From the NCBI GenBank assembly GCA_903908285.1, contig CAIVRH010000038.1, positions 1 to 64,000 of the forward strand: a DNA stretch of 64,000 bases, given 5' to 3'. Every line of letters begins with the position of its first letter. The first letter of the stretch is position 1. The translations under genes and the position numbers were made by a program. The notes under the pieces are model-generated. The model was not told the DNA's origin, did no database searches, and was given only the letters and a program-made list of their open reading frames with translations. Below are positions 17,872 to 25,971 of this stretch, piece by piece. This stretch comes from an uncultured candidate division Zixibacteria bacterium (lineage in GTDB: Bacteria > Zixibacteria > MSB-5A5 > SM1-73).

Positions 17872-18540
17872 CTATTGAACATACTCGAACTCCAGATGGA
17901 TCCCCAGATATTCACCGGTATATTCCACCGGCAGAGGCGGAAAGGGAGCACCGGAGAGGACCGATCTTAAGGCCGATTGGTCAAACAGATCTATGCCCGA
18001 TGATTTCTCCACCTTCGCATCCAAAACCTGACCGTCCTTTAATATTTTGAAATATATGGTCACTTTCAAAGTGGCGGAAGCTTCTACCGGATTTTCCCAT
18101 AAATCCCTGATCCTACCAAAAACCAAAGTCAGGTAATAAGACGAGCCAAAACTTCCCCCATCCAGCGTGGCAGCGCTGATACCGTTGCCCAAACCGAATT
18201 CGGAAGCCCGTTCGTCTTTCTGAGTGATGGTCCCTGCTTTCTTTGGAGCAGAGGCAAGACCTTGGGCTTTTTCGGGAGTCTTTTTGCTTTTCTTCTTGGG
18301 GGGGGTCTGTTTGTACTCTTTCACCGATACCCCTTTTTCTACTGCTTTGGTTATGGTCAAAGCCGCAGTCCCCTCCACCGTCTTGCTCCCTCCCTTTCCC
18401 CCGCCCGGTAAACTCACCAATCCCACCCGATAGATGGTGGTGGGATAACCCTCCAGCCGGGAGGAGACGGGTGAGAAAAAGAAGATTCCGACGACTACCA
18501 GCAAATGCATTATACCGGAGTAGATGAAGCTTTTTTTCAT
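17872..18540 (-). CDS. tolA: TolA/TonB-type energy-transducing protein
   Basis: Links the inner-membrane TolQR motor to the outer membrane. The 222-residue protein has one N-terminal transmembrane helix (IMHLLVVVGIFFFSPVSS), a short Lys/Pro-rich linker (about 75-115, TPPKKKSKKTPEKAQ) and a TonB-like C-terminal domain (about 130-222, VTIYFKILKDGQVLDAKVEKSSG). It is half the length of enterobacterial TolA, lacking the long helical domain II. Position between tolR and tolB decides for TolA over TonB. Confidence 0.85.
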   Translation of the reverse strand: MKKSFIYSGIMHLLVVVGIFFFSPVSSRLEGYPTTIYRVGLVSLPGGGKGGSKTVEGTAALTITKAVEKGVSVKEYKQTPPKKKSKKTPEKAQGLASAPKKAGTITQKDERASEFGLGNGISAATLDGGSFGSSYYLTLVFGRIRDLWENPVEASATLKVTIYFKILKDGQVLDAKVEKSSGIDLFDQSALRSVLSGAPFPPLPVEYTGEYLGIHLEFEYVQ

Positions 18541-18748
18541 TATATGTGACTGATTCCTTCGTCTATCGGCTTTCGGTTGGGATTTCGGTTAGGTTTCGGT
18601 TATCGAAGAATCGTTCCGAGCAGTCGGGTTAAAAACAAAGCAAAACCTATTTTCGAAAACCGATCCGAATTTTAAGTCCTGTGGATACGTAACCAAAACC
18701 GAAACCTTATAAGTGAAATACTACTTAAATTCCCGGAATTGATAATTC

Positions 18749-19147
18749 TCATTTTGCCTGATCCGTAACCAGACCCAAATCCTGAATACCCATACCCTTG
18801 ATCTTACCTATTACCTCAACCACCAATCCATAGGGAACATCTTTATCCGCCCTTAGATAGACGGATTTTGATCCTTTTTTAGCGGTTACATCGCTTAAGA
18901 TCCCCTCGAATCGATCCAAGTTGCTGATCCGCTCATCTATGTAAATTTTCTGATCCTTGGTGATGGTCACCACCACCCCTTCTCCCAGCTCTTCTTGAGT
19001 GGCTTTGGCTCGGGGCAGATTGATATCGATCCCGCTCTGCAGCATGGGTGCGGCGATCATGAAGATGATCAGAAGCACCAGCACCACATCCACCAGGTTG
19101 GTAATGTTTATATCGTGTAAAGTATCGTAGGTTCGCTTCCTGGCCAT
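18749..19147 (-). CDS. tolR: TolR/ExbD biopolymer transport protein
   Basis: Inner-membrane component of the Tol motor. I start it at ATG 19147 (MARKRTYDTLHDINIT), giving 132 residues; a frame back to 19240 exists, but its extra 31 residues are unlike the family and neither start has a good ribosome site. The single transmembrane segment VDVVLVLLIIFMIAAP carries the conserved proton-path Asp just after NITNL. The periplasmic domain ends KGMGIQDLGLVTDQ. Separated from tolQ by a short GCGGACN repeat array. Confidence 0.9.
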   Translation of the reverse strand: MARKRTYDTLHDINITNLVDVVLVLLIIFMIAAPMLQSGIDINLPRAKATQEELGEGVVVTITKDQKIYIDERISNLDRFEGILSDVTAKKGSKSVYLRADKDVPYGLVVEVIGKIKGMGIQDLGLVTDQAK

Positions 19148-19254
19148 CTGGATAATACCCGCCGACCATTGTCCGCTGTCCGCAGCTAAAAACCATTCTT
19201 TTTCACCTTCCGCTATCTGCAGCTCACCGTTAACCATCATTCGATATTTGGTTT

Positions 19255-19287
19255 TGCGGCGGACGACCGACAGCGGACGGCGGACTA
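19255..19287. repeat. Heptanucleotide array GCGGACN at the tolQ stop codon
   Basis: Units GCGGACG, ACCGACA, GCGGACG and GCGGACT follow each other at a 7-nt period and end directly beside the tolQ stop codon (19289-19291). A degenerate GTCCGC pair lies about 90 bp away, near 19169-19182, inside the optional N-terminus of tolR. Confidence 0.65.
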
Positions 19288-19288
19288 A

Positions 19289-20047
19289 TTACTCCACCAG
19301 TTCCTCTTTCTTTACCGCGGAGAGAAACTCTAAGGTAAAGTTATCCACCTGAGTGGAAAAAATTTTAAGCTGGTTATTGAAAAAGTTATATGCCATCACT
19401 GCCGGTATGGCTACGGCTAAACCTACCACGGTGGCGATCAGTGCTTCGGCTATCCCCGGCGCCACCACCGCCAGGCTGGCTGAACCTCTCACTCCGATGG
19501 AAGCAAAGGAGTCCATGATCCCCCACACCGTTCCCAAAAGCCCGAAAAACGGACTGATGTTTCCGGTGGTGGCTAAAAAGACATTGCTTTTTTCCAATCG
19601 GTTTATCTCCTCCGAACCCACCCGTTCCAGGGTCATTCTGATCACGTCAAACCGGTCTTTATGCCGGTGGGGTCCGAACTCCACCACTAAAGGAGCTTCC
19701 CGGTCTTTGTGCGGATTTTTCTCCACCTGTCCGACTTCCTCCAGTTCCTTGAATCCTGCATGCAACATCCGGGACAAGTGAGTTTTTTTCAAACTGACAC
19801 AGGAGAGATAGACCTCCTGGATGGAACGTCTTTTCCTGAAAATAGCCAGAAACCTGTTGGTTTCCGAGGTCGTTTTACGATATAGGAAAATTTTATGCAA
19901 TGTGATCGCCCAGGAGATTACGGAAAGAACCAACAAAATCAACAAAACCATCTGGGCAAAAGTTCCCATATCGGTGATCATCTGGTATACCGTCCCCTTG
20001 AACGGACCGGGTGGAGCAGCCGAGGTAATAGTAGTAGGATCGAACAA
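19289..20047 (-). CDS. tolQ: TolQ/ExbB proton-channel protein
   Basis: Forms the inner-membrane motor with TolR, powered by the proton gradient. The 252-residue reading frame starts at TTG 20047 with AAGGT nine bases upstream. It has transmembrane helices at about 28-52, 160-185 and 200-225; the second contains SPFFGLLGTVWGIMDSF and the third AIATVVGLAVAIPAVMAYNFF, the family signatures with conserved Thr and Gly residues. First gene of the Tol-Pal cluster, behind the promoter at 20137-20165. Confidence 0.93.
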   Translation of the reverse strand: MFDPTTITSAAPPGPFKGTVYQMITDMGTFAQMVLLILLVLSVISWAITLHKIFLYRKTTSETNRFLAIFRKRRSIQEVYLSCVSLKKTHLSRMLHAGFKELEEVGQVEKNPHKDREAPLVVEFGPHRHKDRFDVIRMTLERVGSEEINRLEKSNVFLATTGNISPFFGLLGTVWGIMDSFASIGVRGSASLAVVAPGIAEALIATVVGLAVAIPAVMAYNFFNNQLKIFSTQVDNFTLEFLSAVKKEELVE

Positions 20048-20136
20048 TTTATTTTACCTTTCTGGTTGAAGATAGTGGCGCGCTTCCCAAGCAACAGCCG
20101 GCAGACAGTTGTCTGGTCAAAATTCAAAATCAATCC

Positions 20137-20165
20137 AAAATACTAAACTCCAATGGACGAGTCAA
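20137..20165 (-). promoter_or_regulatory. Promoter of the Tol-Pal cluster
   Basis: In minus-strand sense TTGACT (20165-20160), a 17-nt spacer and TATTTT (20142-20137), about 90 nt before the tolQ start. Confidence 0.6.
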
Positions 20166-20204
20166 GAAAAAACGACACCTTGTCGGAACCGTCAAACCGG
20201 TTCC
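20164..20204 (-). terminator. Probable terminator of the SpoIIE-type phosphatase gene
   Basis: Reading the minus strand, GGAACCG-N6-CGGTTCC (20204-20185) is followed by CGACA-AGG-TGTCG (20185-20173) and TTTTTTCTT. The second stem is only 5 bp, so strength is uncertain. It sits just upstream of the tol promoter. Confidence 0.5.
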
Positions 20205-20262
20205 TCTTTGTTTATACATCCCATAACCGGTTATATTCCCGTTAACTATCTTAGACCATGAC

Positions 20263-20286
20263 ATTTGTAATAATCTACTTACAAAT
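20263..20286. promoter_or_regulatory. Perfect inverted repeat upstream of the Tol promoter
   Basis: ATTTGTAA-N8-TTACAAAT has 8-bp arms and is about 100 bp upstream of the tol -35 box. Its symmetry and AT-richness resemble a regulator binding site; no regulator gene is adjacent. The rest of 20048-20369 has no gene. Confidence 0.3.
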
Positions 20287-20369
20287 TGCATCTTTCCCCG
20301 ATAAAATAATCTCTGCATTTTTAGGGAATTGATCTCTTACCCGGGTGAAGACAAAGCAACGCATCCGGT

Positions 20370-21644
20370 TCAGGTTTTTATTACCACCAGGGTGATATCA
20401 TCCGCTTGGGGAACAGTGCCGCAGAACCGAAGAACCTCTTCCACGATTTTATCCGAAAACTGCTGAGCCGTAAGGGGCCGGTTATCTTGCAGGAGTTTGA
20501 GCAGTTTTTCCTCCTCGAACATCTCATCCTTTTCATTGAATGCCTCGGTTATGCCATCGGTATATAATAGCAAAAGACTGCCCGGTTCCAGCCCAATCGT
20601 CTCTTCCTCATATATCGCGCTTTTCAATATTCCCAAAACCGTTCCCCCTTGCTTCAACATCTTAACCTTTGCATCTTTATCCAGAAGAAAAGGATAGTTA
20701 TGCCCGGCATTGGTGTAGGTAAAGGTTTTGTCTTTTATGTTCAGAATACCGTAAAAAAGGGTGATAAATTTTCCCGCATCCATGAATCGGGAAAGCATGA
20801 GATTAGCTTTGGTCACTGTGTCCTTCACGCTCCGGTTTATGACGGCTTGACCCCTTAAACACGCTTGAAGATTCGACATCAAAAGAGCTGCCGGCGTCCC
20901 CTTACCCGCAACATCGGCAACGGCGATGCCCAGATGCTCATCGTCGATGGGGATAAAATCGTAATAATCGCCTCCCACTTCTTTGGCGGGTATGGAAATC
21001 CCCACCATCTCTATCCCCGGAAGCTGCGGATTCTCTTTGGGTAAAAGAGACTGCTGAATCCGCCGGGCGGTTCGCAGATCCTCCTCCAGCGACTGAAGCT
21101 TGCGCTCCTCCTCATACAGCCGGGCATTCTCTATGGTTTGAGCGGATTGAATGGCGATGATGGCTAAAAGTCTTTGGTCATCCAGGGTAAAATCCGAATC
21201 GTCTTTCTTATTGAAAACACAGATGATGCCGATGATCTTGTTTTTGAGGGTCAAGGGTACCGCCAAAAGAGACCTGATTTGAGCAGACTCCTTTTCCACC
21301 CCTTTGAACCTTTCATCCTCTGCTAAGTTATTAGTCAACAGGGGCTTTTGATTCTTGAGCATCCACCCCACCAGGTTTATACCCAATCGGTAAGGGAGGC
21401 CGGAAATGGGGGCATCGGTTACCCGCATAAAGGTTTTCAAGGGATTTGCCTCCTGCTCCTGGCTCATTAACCAGATCGCCCCCTGTTCGGTTCCGATATG
21501 CCGGATACATTTATTCAAAATCAGCTCTGTTATTTTATTGACCCCGATGGTGGAACTGATCGCCGCTCCTATCTCGTTGAGAATGGAAAGCTCTTTTACT
21601 GCGCGTTTCAGCTTCTGGTTTTCCTCATCCAGCCTATCTGCCAT
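20370..21644 (-). CDS. GAF-domain PP2C/SpoIIE-type serine phosphatase (RsbU-like)
   Basis: Signalling phosphatase that in known systems acts on an anti-sigma-factor antagonist. The 424 residues hold a short N-terminal coiled coil (1-20), a GAF sensor domain (about 25-165, IRSLLAVPLTLKNKIIGIICVF) and a SpoIIE/PP2C domain (about 205-424) with metal-binding GGDYYDF and VADVAGKGTPAALLMS, TNAGHNYP and LLLYTDGITEAFN. No transmembrane segment, so cytosolic. No anti-sigma or antagonist gene is visible in the window, so its target is unknown. Confidence 0.9.
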   Translation of the reverse strand: MADRLDEENQKLKRAVKELSILNEIGAAISSTIGVNKITELILNKCIRHIGTEQGAIWLMSQEQEANPLKTFMRVTDAPISGLPYRLGINLVGWMLKNQKPLLTNNLAEDERFKGVEKESAQIRSLLAVPLTLKNKIIGIICVFNKKDDSDFTLDDQRLLAIIAIQSAQTIENARLYEEERKLQSLEEDLRTARRIQQSLLPKENPQLPGIEMVGISIPAKEVGGDYYDFIPIDDEHLGIAVADVAGKGTPAALLMSNLQACLRGQAVINRSVKDTVTKANLMLSRFMDAGKFITLFYGILNIKDKTFTYTNAGHNYPFLLDKDAKVKMLKQGGTVLGILKSAIYEEETIGLEPGSLLLLYTDGITEAFNEKDEMFEEEKLLKLLQDNRPLTAQQFSDKIVEEVLRFCGTVPQADDITLVVIKT

Positions 21645-21787
21645 CTTTTACCTCCGGTTAATGGAATCTCTAACCTGCTCCCCTATCTTTATAAACATAA
21701 AAACGGCATTTAACAAGAGATTTTTCTTTGATTGTCGTCTTTTTACCGAGAAAGTGATTTGTTGATCCACCGCCCCATCTGCTATCG

Positions 21788-21959
21788 CTATTCTTTCACA
21801 AAAGATTCGATAAAATACCTGTATGAATAAACACCATAAACCAACACAACGACCATCAGAATTTTAATATTGCCGATGGATTCAAAAGCGTTTATAATGT
21901 CTTCAGCTCGAGTTCCTTTGTTTAAAGAAAGACCGGAAAATTTATGACTATATCTCCAT
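21788..21959 (-). pseudogene. Frameshifted small membrane protein gene
   Basis: AAGGAG sits four bases before ATG 21959, but this frame stops after three codons (ATG GAG ATA TAG). Skipping one base opens a frame encoding YSHKFSGLSLNKGTRAED, then a segment through NAFESIGNIKIL, a hydrophobic helix MVVVLVYGVYSYRYF and IESFVKE, stop at 21790-21788. Total would be about 57 residues. The good ribosome site plus protein-like second frame suggest a single-base indel, either real or an assembly error. I do not recognise the family. The remaining sequence in 21645-22017 has no other gene. Confidence 0.45.
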
Positions 21960-22017
21960 TATTCTCCTTGCCAAGCAGAGGTAAGCTTTTTGCACCACCG
22001 ATGGAGGAAGGAACTGC

Positions 22018-24291
22018 TTGAAGAAAATAAAAGATATCCTAACGGAAAACCTAGTCTTTGGTGGACTCTTGGTGCTGGTGCTGGGAGTTCCCGTAATCTT
22101 TTCTCCTTACACTCAATCGAACGTCTACCTGATAAAAACCGTCTTTCTCCAGTGTAGTGTGTTTACTCTCTTTATTTTCTGGCTGGCAAGGAAGTTTTTG
22201 GCAAAAGAATCCTTTCATCGAATTCCACTTGTTATTCCTCTTTTAGCCTTTTTGGGTCTGGGGCTTTTTTCGTTGGTACTGTCGCCATTTCGATATGCGG
22301 TCGGGGAAGAGTTTCTCCGGTTCTTATCTTTTTTCATTTTTTATTTCCTGATAGTGGCGGAAATTAAAGATGATCGCAGAGAAGCACTACTGATGGATAT
22401 TTTGGTCTTAACCGCTATCCTAGTAAGTCTCTATGGTATTATTCAACGTTTAGGATTTCCTATATTCAAATGGATTCCCCAGGAAACGCGGGTGATGTCA
22501 TTCTTTGGTAACCCCAATTTTTTTGCCACATATTTAGTCGCTGTAATTCCCCTTTTATTAGTTCTCACCACACAATGGACTAAGAGAAGAAAGTTTTTTG
22601 CTGGAATTGCCTTGGCATCAACTTTGGCCTGTTTGGTTTTTGCCGCTACCAGAAGCGCCTGGATCGGGTTTGTCTTTTCACTGATATTTCTAGGAGTTTT
22701 GGGCTGGAGAACCAATGTGGTCGTAATCAACTTAAAAAAATCGATCCCCCTTTTTGTTATCATCTGTGGAATCATCATCATTATAATTCTCAATCACGAT
22801 ATGATCATAAAAAGAATAGCCGAGTTTGGAAATCCTCATGGATCTGCATCCCAAAGATGGTATATCTGGAAAGTTACCTGGAACATGATCAAATCCTCAC
22901 CCGTTGTCGGAAGCGGTTTGGGAACATTCCCCATCTTTTTTCCTAAATTCAGATATCCCAATTTCGGTACGGATATCCCTTATGGGAATCTTCAACATAC
23001 GCATAATGAATACTTAGAGATTTGGTCGGAAATGGGGTTGATCGGATTGGGAATTTTTCTTTGGTTTTTTATAGGTTTTTTCATTTATGCTGTCAGATAT
23101 CTCCGAAGTCGAAAAGAACAAGGGATTATGGTGGTGGGTTTATTAAGTGGGATCATGGGTGTGTTAATCGATTCATTCTTCAGCGCCAGCATGCGATTCA
23201 CCGGTCCTCCATTTACCTTCTGGCTTTTAATCGGCCTGACCATGGCTATAGCCAGACCAAAAGGAATCACCCCGGTCCGAAACATAAAGGAAACCAGGGG
23301 CAAGTTGACTCAATTTGCAGTAATATCCGGTGTGGTGATATGCTCGATCTTAATCACCCTATGGCATATTAAAAAATACGAAGCCAATATTCATATAGCC
23401 AAAGCTCAAGCCTTTATCCATCGCGACTTTAAAACAAACGCCATATACGAATTCAAAGAAGCTTTAAACCATGATCCTCATGGTGTTCTGTCTTTATATC
23501 TTTTAGGCTGTCTTAGTATTGAAACCGAAAATTTCAATGAGGCAAAAAAGTGGTTTGAAAAATTAGAAAATCTATCTCCGGATTTCTCTAATATTCATGA
23601 ATGGAAGGGATATCTTTTCTATCGGTTAGGGGATTTGGCCAAAGCAGAAGAGGAATTTAAAATCTGCGCCAGGTTAAAACCTTCAGTTTTCGATCACAAT
23701 ATGCTGGGGAGGATCTATTCCTTGCAGGGGAAATGGGATCAAGCTATCGAGGAAATAGAGCAAGCCGATGAATTGGGAATAACTTCCGGAAAAGATGAAA
23801 CGAACATGTCTGTCTCCCGTTCTTCCAGTGAGGATCTGGATCAATCCAGCGAGGTTCAGTCTACAGCCGGTGGGGAACTTCCTAAATCCTTCGAAGATGA
23901 CGAGATCACCAACACTAAAATCATGTTGGCTCATGCTTATTATATGAGGGGAAAATTCGATAAAGCCATCCAAAAGCTAGATGAAACATCAGAAGAAACC
24001 CTAAGCGAAAAACAAAGAAACGTCGCAGCTCAATTGTACTGCAAAATCGCCCAGAAATATGCCCAAAGGGGTGAAAACTTGGACCAGGCACTCAAGTTTT
24101 GTCAGAGGTCATTTGCCTTAAATTCTTCACATCCCGAGCTGATTTTTGATACCAAAGCCTGGATATATTTTAAAATGGGTAATACCGGAGAAGCAAAGCA
24201 TGAAATCGAAAAAGCCCTGAATATCGCCCCCGATAGTGTCTCCTTCAAGAATCATCTATCTATAATCGATAAAGCCATAAAAGGGAAATGA
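22018..24291 (+). CDS. O-antigen-ligase/polymerase (Wzy_C) membrane protein with TPR tail
   Basis: Probably transfers or polymerises glycan on a lipid or protein carrier at the periplasmic face. The 757-residue product starts at TTG 22018 with a GGAAGGA site. About eleven transmembrane helices fill residues 10-450. The ligase-type signatures are FAATRSAWIGF (about residue 205-215) and a large periplasmic loop with LQHTHNEYLEIWSEMGLIG (about 328-346). From about 465 to 750 there are five or six TPR units (NAIYEFKEALNHDPHGV..., AKAEEEFKICARLKPS...), with a Ser-rich insert near 600. Ligase-TPR fusions are often protein-glycosylation or exopolysaccharide enzymes; substrate unknown. Confidence 0.85.
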   Translation: MKKIKDILTENLVFGGLLVLVLGVPVIFSPYTQSNVYLIKTVFLQCSVFTLFIFWLARKFLAKESFHRIPLVIPLLAFLGLGLFSLVLSPFRYAVGEEFLRFLSFFIFYFLIVAEIKDDRREALLMDILVLTAILVSLYGIIQRLGFPIFKWIPQETRVMSFFGNPNFFATYLVAVIPLLLVLTTQWTKRRKFFAGIALASTLACLVFAATRSAWIGFVFSLIFLGVLGWRTNVVVINLKKSIPLFVIICGIIIIIILNHDMIIKRIAEFGNPHGSASQRWYIWKVTWNMIKSSPVVGSGLGTFPIFFPKFRYPNFGTDIPYGNLQHTHNEYLEIWSEMGLIGLGIFLWFFIGFFIYAVRYLRSRKEQGIMVVGLLSGIMGVLIDSFFSASMRFTGPPFTFWLLIGLTMAIARPKGITPVRNIKETRGKLTQFAVISGVVICSILITLWHIKKYEANIHIAKAQAFIHRDFKTNAIYEFKEALNHDPHGVLSLYLLGCLSIETENFNEAKKWFEKLENLSPDFSNIHEWKGYLFYRLGDLAKAEEEFKICARLKPSVFDHNMLGRIYSLQGKWDQAIEEIEQADELGITSGKDETNMSVSRSSSEDLDQSSEVQSTAGGELPKSFEDDEITNTKIMLAHAYYMRGKFDKAIQKLDETSEETLSEKQRNVAAQLYCKIAQKYAQRGENLDQALKFCQRSFALNSSHPELIFDTKAWIYFKMGNTGEAKHEIEKALNIAPDSVSFKNHLSIIDKAIKGK

Positions 24292-24356
24292 AAATAACCA
24301 CCCGTTGGAGACATCGTAGTTATAAAGAATCTTCAGGCGTATGTAAGGACTTCCAA

Positions 24357-25601
24357 CTAAGCACATCCTACCTGAAGAGGAACACCGTTCTTAAACAGAT
24401 AATTGATCAAATATACTACGTCTCCCACATCTACCAAGCAATCGGCGTTAACGTCACCATTGGCTAAAGGATCGGGTTTGGGTCCGCTTTTATATAGATA
24501 GCTGATTAGATAAATCACATCTCCAATATCCACCACACCGTCTCCGTTAACATCGCCTGGGTGGCAGCTGATGATGGAGAAAAAGCCATCGTTGCGGTCA
24601 CAATAGGTTTGCGGTACGTCGCAGATAGAAATCAGGCAATTGGATCCGGTATTGTTAGGTATAGTCCAGGGATAGCGTTCATTAGCACATGGGACGCTTT
24701 CTGTGATTGTCATCCAAGATGAGCCACCATTGGTGGAATACTCGATTTTCGTCATCCAAGTTGTACCACCATTGGTGGAGTACTCGATTTCCACATTATT
24801 GGTTTCAAAACAATCCCAGGTGATGTCATGCGTACTTTGCACGCACCACTCTTCCCCTCCATTAGGGGAAGTAACTTTGATGGGTCCAGTTTCAGCTAAA
24901 TTGAAGCATATTTGAAAGCTATTAGTACCGGTTCCAGACCGCGGTATCTTTGTAATAGCTAAGGTGCCTTCCTCAGGGTACTCAGCAAAAGCTAATCTAC
25001 TTGAGGGTGGCCAGAAGCAGGTATCAATGCAGATATGCATGGTGTCTTCGAGCTTCATGGTCATGGTTGCCAGAAGAATTCTGCTGCCTGCTGGAAACAG
25101 CGGATCAGTCCCTCCGGGAATCATCGCTAGCCAAAAATGAGTTGTTCCGTCTAAATCCAGGACGATAAAATCCCACTCGCCTCCCTCCCCAATGTCATAA
25201 AGATCCATCATCCAGTTGTGTACTTGAATATCATCGTTACTGGGTAAATGTCGAAATATACTTCGTGCCGGATTTGTACCTGTCCATAAAATCCTATTCA
25301 TGTATGTGGTAACACTGCAATATTTCGCCGGGTTGCTGTGAGTGTAGCATAGAGGAATAACGAATGCTCGGATTGAATCGTTATATGATGCATATATATC
25401 GTCAGTGATGTAGATGGGAACTTTAACAAAATATGGTCCCGGCCGTGAACATACACTGTCTGCAATATCTGGGGGCCAGGGTTCTATATACATGGTGTCG
25501 CACTGACCGCGGTCCAAAGTGTCTTGGGGACAATATCCCCAAGCTGAGTTACAAAATACAAGAATATACCCGACCAAAAGAATCAAATAGCACTGTTTCA
25601 T
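24357..25601 (-). CDS. Secreted dockerin-containing protein
   Basis: A 414-residue exported protein with a signal peptide (about 1-22) and a Cys-containing N-terminal domain of unknown fold (about 25-235). At about 245-345 is an Ig-like stretch of the type IKVTSPNGGEEWCVQSTHDI seen in many secreted proteins of this group. Two dockerin repeats end the protein (PGDVNGDGVVDIGDVIYLIS and NGDVNADCLVDVGDVVYLIN), with typical calcium-loop Asp/Asn residues. Within the Ig-like part, IEYSTNGG(T/S)(T/S)WMT occurs twice in a row from an internal 42-bp duplication. Expressed from the promoter at 25742-25770. Function not identifiable. Confidence 0.85.
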   Translation of the reverse strand: MKQCYLILLVGYILVFCNSAWGYCPQDTLDRGQCDTMYIEPWPPDIADSVCSRPGPYFVKVPIYITDDIYASYNDSIRAFVIPLCYTHSNPAKYCSVTTYMNRILWTGTNPARSIFRHLPSNDDIQVHNWMMDLYDIGEGGEWDFIVLDLDGTTHFWLAMIPGGTDPLFPAGSRILLATMTMKLEDTMHICIDTCFWPPSSRLAFAEYPEEGTLAITKIPRSGTGTNSFQICFNLAETGPIKVTSPNGGEEWCVQSTHDITWDCFETNNVEIEYSTNGGTTWMTKIEYSTNGGSSWMTITESVPCANERYPWTIPNNTGSNCLISICDVPQTYCDRNDGFFSIISCHPGDVNGDGVVDIGDVIYLISYLYKSGPKPDPLANGDVNADCLVDVGDVVYLINYLFKNGVPLQVGCA

Positions 25602-25741
25602 ATATAGTCTCCCTTCATTTAAATGTATTCGCTATAATCAATATAAAGCTTTTGTGACCGGATGTGAATTGGATACATATTTATAATATGACCTTACCTA
25701 ACTATCCGGATTCTAAATATTCACAGAGGTTTCCTGATATA

Positions 25742-25770
25742 AGAATAAGGGACATAGTAGTTTTTGTCAA
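25742..25770 (-). promoter_or_regulatory. Promoter of the second dockerin gene
   Basis: Minus-strand TTGACA (25770-25765), 17-nt spacer, TATTCT (25747-25742), leaving a leader of about 135 nt. The divergent gap 25602-25971 shows no gene. Confidence 0.6.
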
Positions 25771-25971
25771 GTATTATTTCGAAATATTATGAGTATCTTT
25801 ACAAATCTTAATCCCCAAATAGCAGATGCGGAATCAAAATTGCCCAAATTCCTTGGTGGACCATTTTTTGTCGCCCTTGATATATAAAATATGCATCTGC
25901 TCGATTTTAAAAGACTATATTCCGATATCCCTTTTTCCCCCCTTATCTTTATTTTTTCGTATATTAAGGAT

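Noticed and set aside
20130-20318. 62-residue minus-strand frame upstream of tolQ
   Set aside because: Overlaps the terminator hairpins and the tol promoter.
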